A stretch of DNA of 64,000 nucleotides, taken from the NCBI GenBank assembly GCA_000181795.3, contig CM012953.1:15113353-15177352 (forward strand), given 5' to 3'. This document shows, one piece after another, positions 49,601-61,951 of the stretch. The first letter of the stretch is position 1. Every line of letters begins with the position of its first letter. Below the pieces are notes generated by a model. The model was given only the letters and a program-made list of their open reading frames with translations, did not search any database and was not told where the DNA came from. This DNA is from Trichinella spiralis. Its lineage: Eukaryota; Nematoda; Enoplea; Trichinellida; Trichinellidae. A program made the translations under genes and the position numbers.

Positions 49601-52594
49601 AGCAACGACCAAAATCGAACAAGTCCGATCAGCTGAAAACCTTTGAGAAAACAAAAAAAAAATAATAATTAAAATAAAAATCCCAGCAATTCAGTTATCG
49701 TTGCAGTTACACTGTCATTGAATTAAGCTGTGTAAACTGCAAGTGAAAATACATATTGCACTAGCATATGTGATGGTAAAAAGGGGTAGAGTGGGGAATT
49801 TTCAATTCTTTTGCCAACAGAGTGACAACAAAATGAAAAAGTGAAATTGAAACTTTGCACAAAGTAGCAACAGAGAGTTGCCTGGAGACAGCATCAGTTA
49901 CAAGCCAATAAAATGCAACAGAACTATTCCCAGCTGGTAACCTTCTGTCATTTATCGAAAATCAAAAAATATCCATTCTAACAAACCTATATTACAATAT
50001 TTTTAAAATATTCCTAAACAGAAAATGTAAATATTTCGACAATTTTCAGATAATAGGCTATTTAATACTTTTTAAAATTTTAAGTGATTACAATTTACAA
50101 TCAATATTTCTAGACAATCAAATTTCAAATAAAGAAATAAATTCAGATATCCAAATTCATAATTATATACAAACAGTTTAAACAATTTTTAAAGCATTTT
50201 ATTTGAAATTTAAATTAAAATATATGCATACACAGTTTTCGTTTTTCCACATGTAAGAATATTTTTTAAACAGTATAAAAGAAGTGCCATAAAAAATTAA
50301 CATAACAAGCAATTAATTGTGCTTCAATTTCACTGATGCAGATAAATTGTAAAATGCAGTCGGAAAAATTTCACTCATCAAATTGCACTATCCTCCTTTA
50401 CTTCCTTAAATTGGGAAAAACAGTTTCAAATTGTAAAATGATAATAATAATTATAATAACGGTGTATGCAAACAGCCTACGTGACGTAATCATTACTTTA
50501 TATTCTTTTCCAGTTGATCTGCAATAAAACATGAACAATTATTTCATCGTCAAAAGTCATCAGCATGACGTTCAGCAATGCATGCATAAACAATGAAAGG
50601 AAATGCTTATCGTTTATTCCATTTAAACTATCATAATTATGCTTCTGTTTTGTTTTAAATTAAAATAAATTAAATAAAAATGGTCATTACGTGACTATTG
50701 GACTTGAAACATACCGTTGGCATAAAAGTACACATTTGAGATGCAATCATACAAGAAGTGAATAACAATAGCAGTTTCATAGGCAGAATTAATATCACAT
50801 CTTCGATTGAAATGTGCAACTTGTCAATCTTTTCTATTTTTCAAAACACCCTAATAGAATTTTAATAATGTAAAGACAAAAATTCTATTAAACTAATTTT
50901 CAGCAAAAAAATCAGTCAATAATTTGTCAAACCCTTCATCATTATCATACAATTAATTGTACACCAATGAAACAAAATGTGTGCTTTTTTTCAATGTGGT
51001 AGGTGAGAAAGGAGGTTTTTTGAATAAAAAAATTGAAAATGATAAATCACAATTTAATGTGTAGAAAAAAGTGAAAAATTGAAAAGCAACAATGAATATA
51101 CGTGTATGTGATTATCCTGTTATGACAATTTGAAGACAGCAGCTTCAGTTGAGCTATACTTGACGTAATCAAGAGCGAAAGTGATTCTATTTGAACAGCA
51201 TTACATTCTCAGCTATAATTGCTTCTGATAAACAACATGTCAAGCAATTTTACAATTGCAAAAATCCCACCTTTGATTAGCAGTTATTAAATTAAATTAA
51301 ATTTAATTTGTCAACTGCAACAAAAAGCAAACAGAATTTGCTTTTTCGCATGCGCTGCTTGCAAGGTAATGGTTTCAGAAACGAAGATACAATATTGAAT
51401 TAGCCGTTGCAAGCACGATTTACAAACATTTGCCACATTTGCAAATTTACCTGAACTGTCAACAATTGAACTACCAAAAGCAACACGATGAATGTTTGAA
51501 TTATTTTCAATAATTTGAAAAATTAACACTACATTCAACACCGTTCAGTGTAAAGCTTGTTGCTTGCATAAATTTGAATGTTTGACTTCAAGATTCAAGT
51601 GAAAATTTTCCCAAAGCCGATAAAGTAAACTGGGACTGAAACTCAATTAATGCTCAATTGTGGCACTTTGTTTTGAAAGCAAAGAGGATTCATGCTACTA
51701 TCACCACAAATAAGTGTACAACAGTGTGGAGAAATTAATTTTGTCCAATTTTCAAATCCAACATTTACTCGATCTGTTTTATTTTTGAAATGGATAAAAT
51801 TGTTGTCAATTTTGTCCTAATGTTGAAAATATTTGATCATCATCATTCAAATTTGCACTGTTCATCATAACAACTTCTCTATCGATAAAATACGACTGCT
51901 AATGTGATTTCAGAAATGGGAAATGGATGAAAAATAATTTTTGAAATGTGCAATAAAGATTATTTTCAAAATATGAGTACAAAATGAAATTTATTTTGCC
52001 ATTGGTGAAAATAAACATTTTTTTCAGTGATTCTTGCAAAAAGTTGAGAAAAAAGTTTTTGAAGAGACAATTTTTAAATAAAATAAGAAAAATATTATAT
52101 TTCCCTTTTTCACAAATTGGTCTTAAATTGGTTACACTGAAAATGCAAATTGAACCAAAACCAGAACACAATGACGAAGTTGAACCTGCACATCATTGGG
52201 GAAGTTTGTATTGAAATTTAAATTGAAGCAGGTAATTTATTTGTGAGTTTTGTTGATTCACAACAACACCCAATACAATATATATAATAAATACTCAGAA
52301 GAATGGAATAAATAAAATTTAAATAGATGTGAAAAAATAAAAAAAAAGATATTTCTTGTTCAACTTACTGGATGAATGAGGATAAAGGGCAGGGTTTCGT
52401 TGTTGTTGTTGTTGTTGTTGTCGTTGTTGTTGGAGAGTAGAGAAAAATATGCTTTCTTTTTTTCCTTTTTGTTCAGATGAGGAAAATAATGATGTAATAG
52501 TAGTTGTAGTTGTAGTAGTAGTTGTAGTATTGGTAGTAGTAGTTGCTGTTGTTGTGGTATAACTTTCAGAAGTGAACCAAGCTTCAGAACTCAT
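43698..52594 (-). CDS. NR4A: NR4A-family nuclear receptor (NGFI-B/Nurr1/NHR-6)
   Basis: Common exons: 47146-47049, 46926-46277, 46025-45866, 44942-44813, 44738-44408, 44266-44067 and 44014-43698. With first exon 52594-52369 the chain gives 703 aa; with alternative 47538-47472 it gives 650 aa. Both end in phase 1, as needed. The DNA-binding domain is diagnostic: [21 protein letters not shown]-box [17 protein letters not shown] and [20 protein letters not shown]. The NR4A A-box [15 protein letters not shown] follows and contacts NBRE sites. The intron after CKGFFK splits the zinc fingers at phase 0. The N-terminal region is Ser/Thr/Pro/Gln-rich. The ligand-binding domain is divergent ([30 protein letters not shown]). 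A helix-12-like [12 protein letters not shown] is followed by an unusual tail of about 20 residues. NR4A proteins are inducible, ligand-independent nuclear activators. Confidence 0.9.
47472..47538 (-). CDS. NR4A: alternative first coding exon of NR4A (candidate)
   Basis: An ATG-started 67-base exon ([11 protein letters not shown]...) ends ATAG|GTGCTGG in phase 1, matching the acceptor at 47146. The same frame stays open for 62 codons, so a stand-alone small ORF cannot be excluded. Use would give a short N-terminal isoform from an internal promoter. Confidence 0.4.
47539..52358. other. long NR4A intron / upstream region
   Basis: AT-rich with no recognisable gene; short frames here are composition-driven. 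A less AT-rich patch at about 49480-49640 could be a regulatory element or a small unrecognised exon. No conserved motif is identified. Confidence 0.45.
52369..52594 (-). CDS. NR4A: distal first coding exon of NR4A (candidate)
   Basis: This 75-codon exon starts [12 protein letters not shown]. It continues with a threonine-rich run and a glutamine run ([13 protein letters not shown]) and ends at a consensus donor CCA|GTAAGT in phase 1. Splicing to 47146 needs a 5.2-kb intron. The exon lies beside a GC-rich, CRE-bearing upstream region, as expected for a main promoter. Confidence 0.6.
52399..52556. repeat. trinucleotide repeats inside the NR4A distal exon
   Basis: A (GTT)n run at 52399-52432 encodes glutamines on the minus strand. 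A (GTA/GTT)n run at 52498-52556 encodes threonines. Lengths are likely polymorphic. Confidence 0.8.
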
Positions 52595-52599
52595 GCACA

Positions 52600-53100
52600 A
52601 GTAGATGCTGCGCGACGAATTTCAAATCCAACGGCTAGTCATCGTGGATTATTTAGCAACATACGGTGCGATGATGATGATTATGATGAACAAAAAGTGA
52701 GCAAACCGAATGGCTAGACAGGCAAATCGGACCGATGGAAAAAGCAGCCAAGTTTTCAGCAGCTTACAAGATCGACTGACAGACAATTAAGCAGCTGGTT
52801 GGCTTTTATTGGTGAAACGGCCACCGTCATCCGCGGTGCGCTTTTTCATTTGCGGAGTTGTTGAACGATGGGAAAGTAGAGATGCATTCACGCGATTGCG
52901 TCACTGGAGCTTCCTAGGAGTTTACACCAAATATGACGTCAGACGTCTAGGCGTTGACGACTCTGGTAGCAGGGGCGGTGGCTGCGGCGGCGGTGGTGGC
53001 CCCGAGTGGCGCATTTAATCGCGTTTGACGATTGGCTCGACACGTCACTCGGCCAACCTCATCAATTATGATCAATAGTGAACTGCACACACAAGCATGC
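52600..53100 (-). promoter_or_regulatory. GC-rich promoter region of NR4A with CRE
   Basis: A GC- and CpG-rich stretch in AT-rich surroundings, directly upstream of the distal first exon. It holds a perfect TGACGTCA at 52934-52941 (about 340 bases before the ATG), inverted CCAAT boxes (ATTGG, about 52808 and about 53029) and a GGCGG-rich block at 52975-53005. NR4A genes in mammals are classic CREB-driven immediate-early genes, so the site is meaningful in context. No clear TATA box is seen. Confidence 0.55.
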
Positions 53101-56100
53101 ACACTGCTCACTTCGACCTCTTATCCGGGCAAGTAAATATGCAAAAATATTATCCCAATTTTTTTATTCAACAATATTTCACATTTATTTGAATATTATT
53201 CCTCTCCAAGTGATTCTATTCAATCCACACCTTCCCATTCTCTCAGATTGCCTTTTCACCATTACACGCATTTTATTTTTTTTTGTTCACTTCTACTTCA
53301 GTTTGTTGTTTCCAATTAAAAATCATCTCATCAACATTGGATTCATTTTTCTTCACGCACAACACAACTTTACGTGACACTTGACAACCGCGTCACAGAC
53401 GCTGGTCGATTTTATTATTGTTTCATCTGATAGGAATAATTAAAATTTAAAATCAACCGATCAAATCATAGAAATTGAAAAAAAAACATCCACCAACCAC
53501 AAACAAACAAATAAACAACAATTTTTTTTGCATACTGTAGATCAATAGGGGTACATGCATTTCGCGGTGATGAATTCGTCAAAAATTAAGCAAACAATAC
53601 ATGTATTTATTTATAGGGAGTTTCTTAAAAAAAGAATATTTTTGTAAATAACAATATTTGAAAAAAATTGCCAACATTTTTCAACGTTATTTATTATTGA
53701 TTGATTGATTGATTGAAAGCGAACTTGAAAACGCACGCAGACACGCAATTGCATTGTATTGTGTATTCCTATTTTATTTTTTTCAAACATTAAAATGCAA
53801 AAATTAGCTATACACCCACACGGGCATAGCATAAATGGAATTTATTATTATTATTATTATGTTTTTTTTTGAAAAGTTCAAAAATGTAAATTTTTGAAAA
53901 AATCTACTTTTCACTAACCACCGCCCTCGCATTTGTTTTTTATTTTGGGACAGAAAATATTGCCGGCTAATTTTGGCCACTGATGAGCGAAAATAGAACA
54001 AGCAGCTTTCAACTGAATAGTGTGGCATTTTAATTGTATTTTTTTGCGCATGCGACTAAGAGAAAATACCGCAGCTTTAAAATTTTATCCCAAAAATAGA
54101 AATACCATTAGTTGTTTATTTGTTTTGCTTTTCATTTAATAATTTAATAAGTAAAGAGAAATTTGTTGTTGAGCAAATAAATTGCGCTTGTAGAAAATTG
54201 TGCAGTTCAACAACAATTTTCGTAACACGTCTGCATATTTGAAATTAATTAACTGCCCACGCCAACAGAAGTACAAAAATAACACTTTCAGTTTAACATC
54301 AAAATACAACGGTTCTTGTTTTGTACATTGAGAAATTGAATTTACAAAAACAACATCAACATATATGAATATATATATATAAAGAAAAACAAATTTAAAT
54401 GCAAATCACAATTACTGACGTTATTCATTGGATAAAATGAAATCTTTATTGAAATATGAAAAAACAAAACTACGTGCAATGTGAACAATAAGAAGAGAAA
54501 AGCAACAACATCATAATTATCAATAAAATATTAAAATAAAAAAATGGAGAAAAAAAATCGACGAGAATGTTGTGGAAATTTAAATCAGTTGATGATGTCA
54601 TTTCAGTGCGACCCATCTTGCGGTCGATGCCATTGTTGACGTCATTTGAAATGGCTGAATGCAACGAAAGCTGAATATTGAAGAGACGTTTGACGAACGA
54701 TCGACGATGCTTCAGAGCTCAAATGGCGTCAAAAGGTAGCCGGACAATTGCCACCAATAAAACAGCGATCAAAAAAGCACAAATGCACCCTGCCCCTAAC
54801 AATTCCTCGATTCAAAACACCATTTTTGACCATATTACGGCGACAGTGTATTTTATTTTTTATTAATTAATAAATTGATAAATAATAATTTATGTTTTTT
54901 ATCACAATATTTATTCATTTTTTAATGAATAAATATGTCAACTGAAAAACATTTGAACTTGCTTTTCAATTGACTTTTTTCAACTTTTTGAATTACAAAA
55001 ATTGCTCATTCATCATTGTTTATCTCTCTTCTTTTCACGTCCTGTGCCATGTGATAAAGGTAAACACTTTTTTGAACATACAGACTGAAATTTTCAAAAA
55101 TTTCTCTCCTTTTCATAAAAGAAAAGAAATTCATACGCCCAAGTATACAGTAATCATTATGCTCATAAAGTGGTAATAAAATCAGTTTCGATAATTCAGT
55201 TTAATTGTTTTTATTTTTCATCCATAAATGCACTTTTAAATTGCAATGATATTTAAATATTATTTGATTCGATAAAAATTATTTAAATGTTCCACATTTA
55301 TTTTCCCAGTGATACTTTTTAGCTACAACAATAGCATCCATTAAGAAGAAACTTCGTTTAAACGCATTGAAACAGGAAGCGAAATTATTTATTTTTAAAA
55401 TATAATGATTATTCATTATGAACATTAAAACTGTAAATATATCAAACACAAGAACAGCAACAACATTGCCAATCAGAAATGTTTTCCATCAATTTCTATA
55501 AATATGTAATTGAATGTGAAACGCCAACGCTTACAGTGAGCTTTAGATCAAATATTGCAAATAAATGATTTTTCAATATTGTTTAAACTGACCTGTGAAA
55601 ATGCAACCTTCACTTATTTCACCTTAACTTATGATCGACTAATGAATTATTAGTATTATTATTACACTCGATCAGGTCAGATCACGTCAATCGGTTTTTC
55701 TTTACTACTCAACCGTTGTAATTTTTACATTTTATAAAGAAATTATCATCCATTAATAACAATAATATTAAATAACTATGAGATATTATTAAATTTCTAT
55801 TTCTGCTTACAAATAAATCATGTTTTTTAATTCTTTCAGAATTTTATTATTATAAAATCTACATAAAATGAAAAGTTGAATCGAGTAAAAAATTTATTTA
55901 TAGCATGTTTTTCATACATTCATAAATTAAACAAAAAAGAATTAATTATATGAAACATGTTCCAAAATTCATATAATAATAAAATTTGAATACTAATTAT
56001 TATCGAAATTTTATTCGACTATTTCATATTGTTTAAATTTATTAAATTGCATGTATTTTTTAAAACAGTTTTCCTAATCACAAACTGCGATGATATTCAT

Positions 56101-57917
56101 TGATTAAAAATGTTACATTCTTCAAAGTTTTTCTTCTGTGTCAGTGTTCATTGTATTGCGTGATTAATACTTATAAATTGAATGGAAATGAAAATTTCAA
56201 ACAAACCATAATACTCATATAATAATAAAAATAATACATTGCGTATAATAAAACCGTATTTTCCATTTCAATAAGATTATTAATATTAATATAATCAATT
56301 TTGATGATTATTTATAAATTGACAATTGTGAAACTTTTTGTAAATAAATTACATAAATTTAAAAATGTAAATGTTTTCAAAATTTTAATTTTCAAAACTA
56401 AAGTTATGCCAAATGGTTTTATCAGGTTTTTAATCAAAAAATAAAGTTGAAATTAATTTTGTTGTGAACGGTTGTTTTTTTTTGCACAGAAACAAACAGG
56501 CAGTTTTGCTTGTGATTGTAATTTTGCGATCAAAAAAGTTCACATTATCCAAAGCATGGACGTTTAATTAACTTGCTCGAGTTACCAGCATGGCTTTTTC
56601 AACTTCTTGCTAACGTCGATCAACCGCTGAATAATAACATTTCTTTAATTACTGAGAAAAAAATATTTATAATTATATACTGGGAATTTCTTCATTCATT
56701 GTAATTTTATCGAAATATTCAGATCGAAATTTTCAAATAAAATATAAACACAAAGAATAAAGAAGATGACAACAAATAAACATTAAAAATGCATCCATCA
56801 AGGTATTTCAATATTTAATATTTTCAGTCATGAAATATGCCAAAAAATTCTCTCGTAATGGAGAATTTGTATCACTGAACAGGGTGCAATTTCTTTTCAA
56901 ACGTTTATTTTTCATTTGCATATTTAATATCGCATTCTCGTTCTTCTGTGAAATGAGCATTCAAATCAAGCGTTGAAAAAGCGTTCTTTTTTTTGCATAA
57001 CCAGCAAGGCCAGAATTGGAATTCAAGATACATTTTTGTATTGTAACAGATGAACGGTATGCTAGATATGTGCTAATGATAAGATTCAAAAATATGGAAA
57101 AAAAAGATTTTTTCACATTAACTCACGTAACTGCTGCATCTTGACTTCAAAAAGTTAGACGGTAAATATTAAGTGCACATTAAACAAGTTATCCAGCGTG
57201 CTTGAATAATAAAATTAAATGCAAAAGCTTACTCACTTGAAAAGATGATTGAACATAACAATAATTTTTCAAAACAGCTAAACTGGATTTGATAAAATTG
57301 ATGATATGATAAACAGATTCACTGAAAATTAATTGCATGGAATTTCATAAAAACAACAATATTTATTTGCAGCTAAAAATATTTTCGACAACAAAACATC
57401 AGCAATTATATATTTTGCACTTATTTGTTAAAGTAATTCGTTTTCAGATATGATTGTAAACAGCAATACAATCGCAGATAATTTATATTAAATAAATATT
57501 TAATTTTCATAGCAGTTCAAATTTCGAATTGGTCCGCATGACAGAAGTAAAATTCATTTTCCAATCTTTGAACGACAGTTGATTTCAAAACAATTTATAT
57601 TTTACACACTACAACATGAACAATAATAACTTCACATAATATAATTTATTACCAGTACAAGCAGCATGGTCAGTTTTCACTTGAAAACATAAACGAAGCT
57701 TATTCGTACACTGTCCATATTGCAAAATATCAAACTGTATCAATAAAAGCAAAATAAAATACAAATATTTTATTGGAAGAATTAAAATATAATATTACAC
57801 AAACAGTAGCAGCAGTATTACTGTACTTGCACAGCGGGAGGTGGTATGCACAATACCGAGTAAAAATGTTGTTCCCAGTCTTATGTATAAAATTTATTAA
57901 TATACTGATTTTCGACG
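53101..57917. other. AT-rich intergenic with a second CRE
   Basis: No convincing gene in nearly 5 kb. A second TGACGTCA lies at 54637-54644 inside a less AT-rich patch (54590-54800) that may be a distal enhancer or an unrecognised small exon. Confidence 0.45.
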
Positions 57918-58275
57918 CTACTGCACACCACTTTCACTGTCCGAAAGATAACACTCATTATATCGAGATCTAGATATATATACATTGAGAAACATCAATG
58001 CACCAGTACTAATATCCATTATCACTGATGCAACATTCGAAAATATTCCTGTAACCATTTTTGTAAAATAGAAACAATACGCCTTCCAACAATAACCCAT
58101 AAAATCAATGAAAGCTTCATTGACATGCAAAAATGAGCGCGCGACCCAGAAAGCCTGTGCATACATCGAAACAAAGAAACTGCCCCATCTCCTGATCGAA
58201 GAGCAATTTACAACAGATACATTATTAGAACAGTTGAAATTAGCAAACCCGTCCGTTACAGTTATACCTTTTTAA
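57918..58275 (-). CDS. unidentified open frame, membrane-like
   Basis: A 118-codon frame without stops runs from about 58275 to TAG at 57918. Its first ATG is at 58166 (82 aa: MYAQAFWVARSFLHVNEAF...). The upstream part (VTDGFANFNCSNN) is also open. Hydrophobic and aromatic segments (KAYCFYFTKMVTGIF, STGALMFLNVYI) suggest one or two membrane helices. A frame this long is unlikely by chance in such AT-rich DNA. No family is recognised. It may be an exon of a minus-strand gene or a small membrane protein, about 500 bases downstream of POLR2K on the same strand. Confidence 0.35.
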
Positions 58276-58770
58276 ATATTTATTATACTTCGATATGTTG
58301 TGATTTCATACTTTGTGCTACTGCTAAATAAAAAAAACAACGAAAACAAACATTTGTTTACAAGTTATTTTAACAAACAAAAGTTTTTTACTAGATTTTC
58401 GAGAATAATGAAATAAATAAACAAAATGAAACTGTAATACGATTGTACTTCGCCTTAATGAAACTTAAATAATTCAACAATTTTACTTAGATTCAATTTC
58501 ATGAATTACTTCAATGTCGACACTGATCAATCAGAAACAAAATAATCATTCAAATACTCTGACCGACGAGAATTAGAAGCTGGGAGTTTGTTGTTAAAAT
58601 AAAATCAGACGATAACAGTTTAGTAGCACTCATTAAAAATTACGTATGGCAAGCAAAATTGAAATCTCAGCTCATTACCTTCAAAAACAAACAACATAGA
58701 AAACAGTGCAATAAAAATTTACTTTCACTTCTATGACATGACTTTAAAGTTTACAGAATTTCAAATGAAA

Positions 58771-59125
58771 TCAGCGTGCATCGAATACCATATCTGCAAG
58801 AAAAATAAATACTGAACAAACAGCTTAGAAAGCTACTCATTTTACCTTGTCGAGTTCTTTTTTTGTATAAAATACGATATCCGCATTCACGACATCGAAT
58901 CGGATCTCTTGCACGAATTTCATTAGGGAACTGACAATCTGTAAGTTATAAACAATACAACTTGTACAACCAGGATTAAATCTTCGAAAGAAAATAAAAT
59001 AAAAATGCAACTTAATCTTAAAAACAAATACAGTCGTACATACCTCCACACACGTATATCATGCCTCTCGTTTGTGTGGTAGCCGGTGTAGTAGTCGGAT
59101 TAGTGGACGTTTGAGGATTGCTCAT
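58771..59125 (-). CDS. POLR2K: RNA polymerase I/II/III shared subunit RPABC4 (RPB12)
   Basis: Three exons (59125-59044, 58938-58846, 58793-58771) join in frame to 65 aa; human POLR2K is 58. After a Thr/Pro-rich leader of about 20 residues the conserved body reads [14 protein letters not shown], then [20 protein letters not shown] and the terminal VFDAR. The CxxC...CxxC pairs (CGDC, CREC) form the single zinc ribbon of this subunit, which bridges the two largest subunits of all three nuclear polymerases. The last exon holds only seven codons plus stop. The ATG directly follows an AG acceptor-like signal (TTTAAG). Nothing is broken. Confidence 0.95.
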
Positions 59126-59127
59126 CT

Positions 59128-61224
59128 TAAAGCTTCAAATCTAAGATAAAAATCCTATTAATTACACATATATAAAAGTCATAATTATAATTTGGTTAGA
59201 AAATTCGTAATTCAGCAACAAACTAAATACATTAAACCTTTCACTGTTCTTATCTTAAGCATCACACAAACTGGCGTTATTTATAACCCTGTGACTGCAT
59301 GAACTAATAATAATTTATAAAAAGAAATAATGAACTCTGGCAAACTTAAATGGTATGTTTCATTAAAAATCATGCTAAGTACATGATAGCAAAACAAGCT
59401 CAATACATAAAACAAATAGAAGAATACTTTAAGATTACAACATCTACAATAAAATAATACTGTAAGTGATTTGCAAGATTGACATCATTACCAATTAAAT
59501 TTTAAAAAACCTATCACATAAGGTTGAAAATATATTGCTAAATTGTTTAACATATGATACACATACAAATTAAAAAATAAATATCATTAATAGAGCATAC
59601 TGTATAACAAACTTAATTTTCCATAACAGTTTTTTATTAGAAATCACGCAACATATTACGCATACATTTATATATTTAATATAAGCGTAAATAAATAAAA
59701 ATAAGAAAATACATATTTGCTAACTTTTAAAACATTCAAAAATATACTTCAGCATTAACAGCACTAAAACATGTAACACTACATTATTAAACATCCTTAC
59801 TTTAACCCAACATTAATACTACATTATTAGACATACTTACTACCAACCAAACATTGTTAAATAATTGCAACACACTTAAGATTTTAACCGGAGCGCCAAG
59901 TTTTAAACTCAACTGCTCCTTCACAAAAAATTATGCTTAAGAGATCTCTTGATAGCGATCTTCATTAAACAATAATTTAATGTCTGTTACATAAAGTAAG
60001 CAGCTTAAGCCCTTTCAAATTAATATGCCGCTACTTCAGCAGAAAGCAAAAATAAAATTAATGCAATGTATTGGGTTTTACAAAAAGCAAACGTTTAAAC
60101 ATCATAATGCAAATTGTCAGCTTATTGCATTATTTCATTTAGGAGACAACAAGCAATGATTTTCCATGCAGAAAAGAAAAATTTGTTGATTATTTCCTGT
60201 CAAAATTTAAAAGAAAAGCAATCAAAGGTTTTACATAAAATAAAAATAAACGTTAACAATAAAAGAAAACAAGAAATAGCACAAAAGTTGTGCTAACCCA
60301 AGGTTCGTTAACGCGTTGTTCCGCTTAACCCGCGGTTTGTTAAGCAGCTGCTATTTTTGAAAAACTGCAGTGTGTAGGCGTAAGAAAATGTCATACCTAC
60401 TCGTCTGTTTCTGACGCATACAGTACACTTGGTTTGTTTCACTGTTTTGAATCAACAAACAAAACACCCTTGTTACAAATAACTGATTGACTTCCAAAGA
60501 ACTAGATTTGTATCGCAAGTTTTGATTCTTCCCACATTAGTAAACAGACGAATATTCTATATGTGGAACAATGTACAGAATTGCGTAGAACATACTTGTC
60601 AGTTATGTAAATGTAAATGGTGAATATTGTTTTCAAAAGACAAAAGTAGGAAAGTCAATTTAAAGACCATAGGAGGATTAAAAAGCGTTAAAGCAATATG
60701 CAAGCCATGATACGTTGCCTGTCACTTCTGCATCAGTTAATTATGATAAACACAATTTCCATTAATTCTTGAACTGTACTTGTAGTGTGTGTAGTAAAGG
60801 AGATTACAGAAACGGGACAAGAATCGCAATGAGCTGCAGAACATTGTATAACATATTGTTTTTATCAACTGTTGTGCTCTGCAGAGGAATAAAACCGTTG
60901 ATTCTTCAACACGCTCAAACGTGAATCAATAAAACGGTAATAAGAGACTGACATAAAAATAAACATGAGCTTTTACTATCAACATAATTTGCTCATCATA
61001 CACAACACACACTGTCTGTTTAACAAAATTTAAGAGATGTGATTATTTGCATGACGTTATTTTAAAAATGAATCAGTAGGTTCAAGGAAAGCAGTTTAAA
61101 AAGCGAAAACTGCAACTTAACATTTTCGGTTTAAAATGAACTCTAAAATATGAATCATAATTTTAAAGACAAAAATGTTTTATAATTATACATAAAGAAG
61201 GGCACAACGGAAAACTACTTGCTT
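59128..61224. other. AT-rich intergenic upstream of POLR2K
   Basis: No gene recognised. Scattered (TA)n and AAT-rich tracts are present. A less AT-rich patch near 60300-60420 has no coding signal I can support. Confidence 0.45.
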
Positions 61225-61399
61225 ATTGGTTGCTGCTCTGACGCGTGCCTGTAAATTTCATTTGTTGTCACTCCTTTGCATTTTATTTGTCAAATATTAT
61301 TTCATTCTATTTATCAAATTTTATTTTATTATATTTGTTAAATTTCATTTCATTTTATTTGTTAAATTTTATTTCATTTTATTTGTCAAATTTTATTTC
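61225..61399 (-). repeat. 24-bp tandem array plus flank, copy B (inverted)
   Basis: This is the reverse complement of the 39.2-kb repeat. It has the flank GCACGCGTCAGAGCAGCAAC and then about five units of the 24-bp motif, against three at 39 kb. Similarity stops abruptly at CAACCAAT on the flank side, giving a shared boundary. Confidence 0.85.
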
Positions 61400-61951
61400 T
61401 ACCTTTTGACTGTTTTATAATAATTCTGTTGTTCTCAGATTGAGGAAAGTAAGATAATGAAATTTCGATGAAAAAATAAAAATACAATACAATACAGACT
61501 GGAGCAAAATGGCGTTTTTTATATTGTATTAATGTAAATATCACCTATGGAAGAATTTGGCAATACTTTTGTTTCCATATTCATTGCAATGTGATGAATT
61601 TTACATACCAAATTACATTTTACATTTTACATATAGTTAAATGCGTAGGTCATGGTTTTATTTATTTGAGAAGACATTAATCAAACTATTTTTACATAGC
61701 ACGGAATCTCCTGATCTATCGTACTTATACCGCTTTATTCAGCATTACAAAGTATAACATAGTATAATACGAAACAACAGTATAACATAATATAATACAA
61801 TACAAACGAACAATATAATAAAACAAAACATCATACAATAGAAAAGCAATAAAAAACTGTACAGGAGTAAATAAAAATAAACAATGCAGTTGTACAGGAA
61901 AAGCTGGCACTCAGTAATTATCCGCCTCGGGTACTAGGTACGCCACAGCTC
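61400..61951. other. AT-rich, ATAATACA-type simple sequence
   Basis: No gene. From 61745 to 61830 a degenerate repeat of (G/A)TATAATACAA phrases is visible. Confidence 0.5.

Noticed and set aside
52809-53018. 69-codon plus-strand frame with a glycine-rich end
   Set aside because: It lies in the GC-rich NR4A promoter region. The glycines come from GGC repeats, and there is no ATG context or splice support.
54678-54866. Plus-strand frame with ATG at 54723 (MASKGSRTIATNKTA)
   Set aside because: Short, and no family match. Possibly an exon but unsupported; kept only as part of the less AT-rich patch note.
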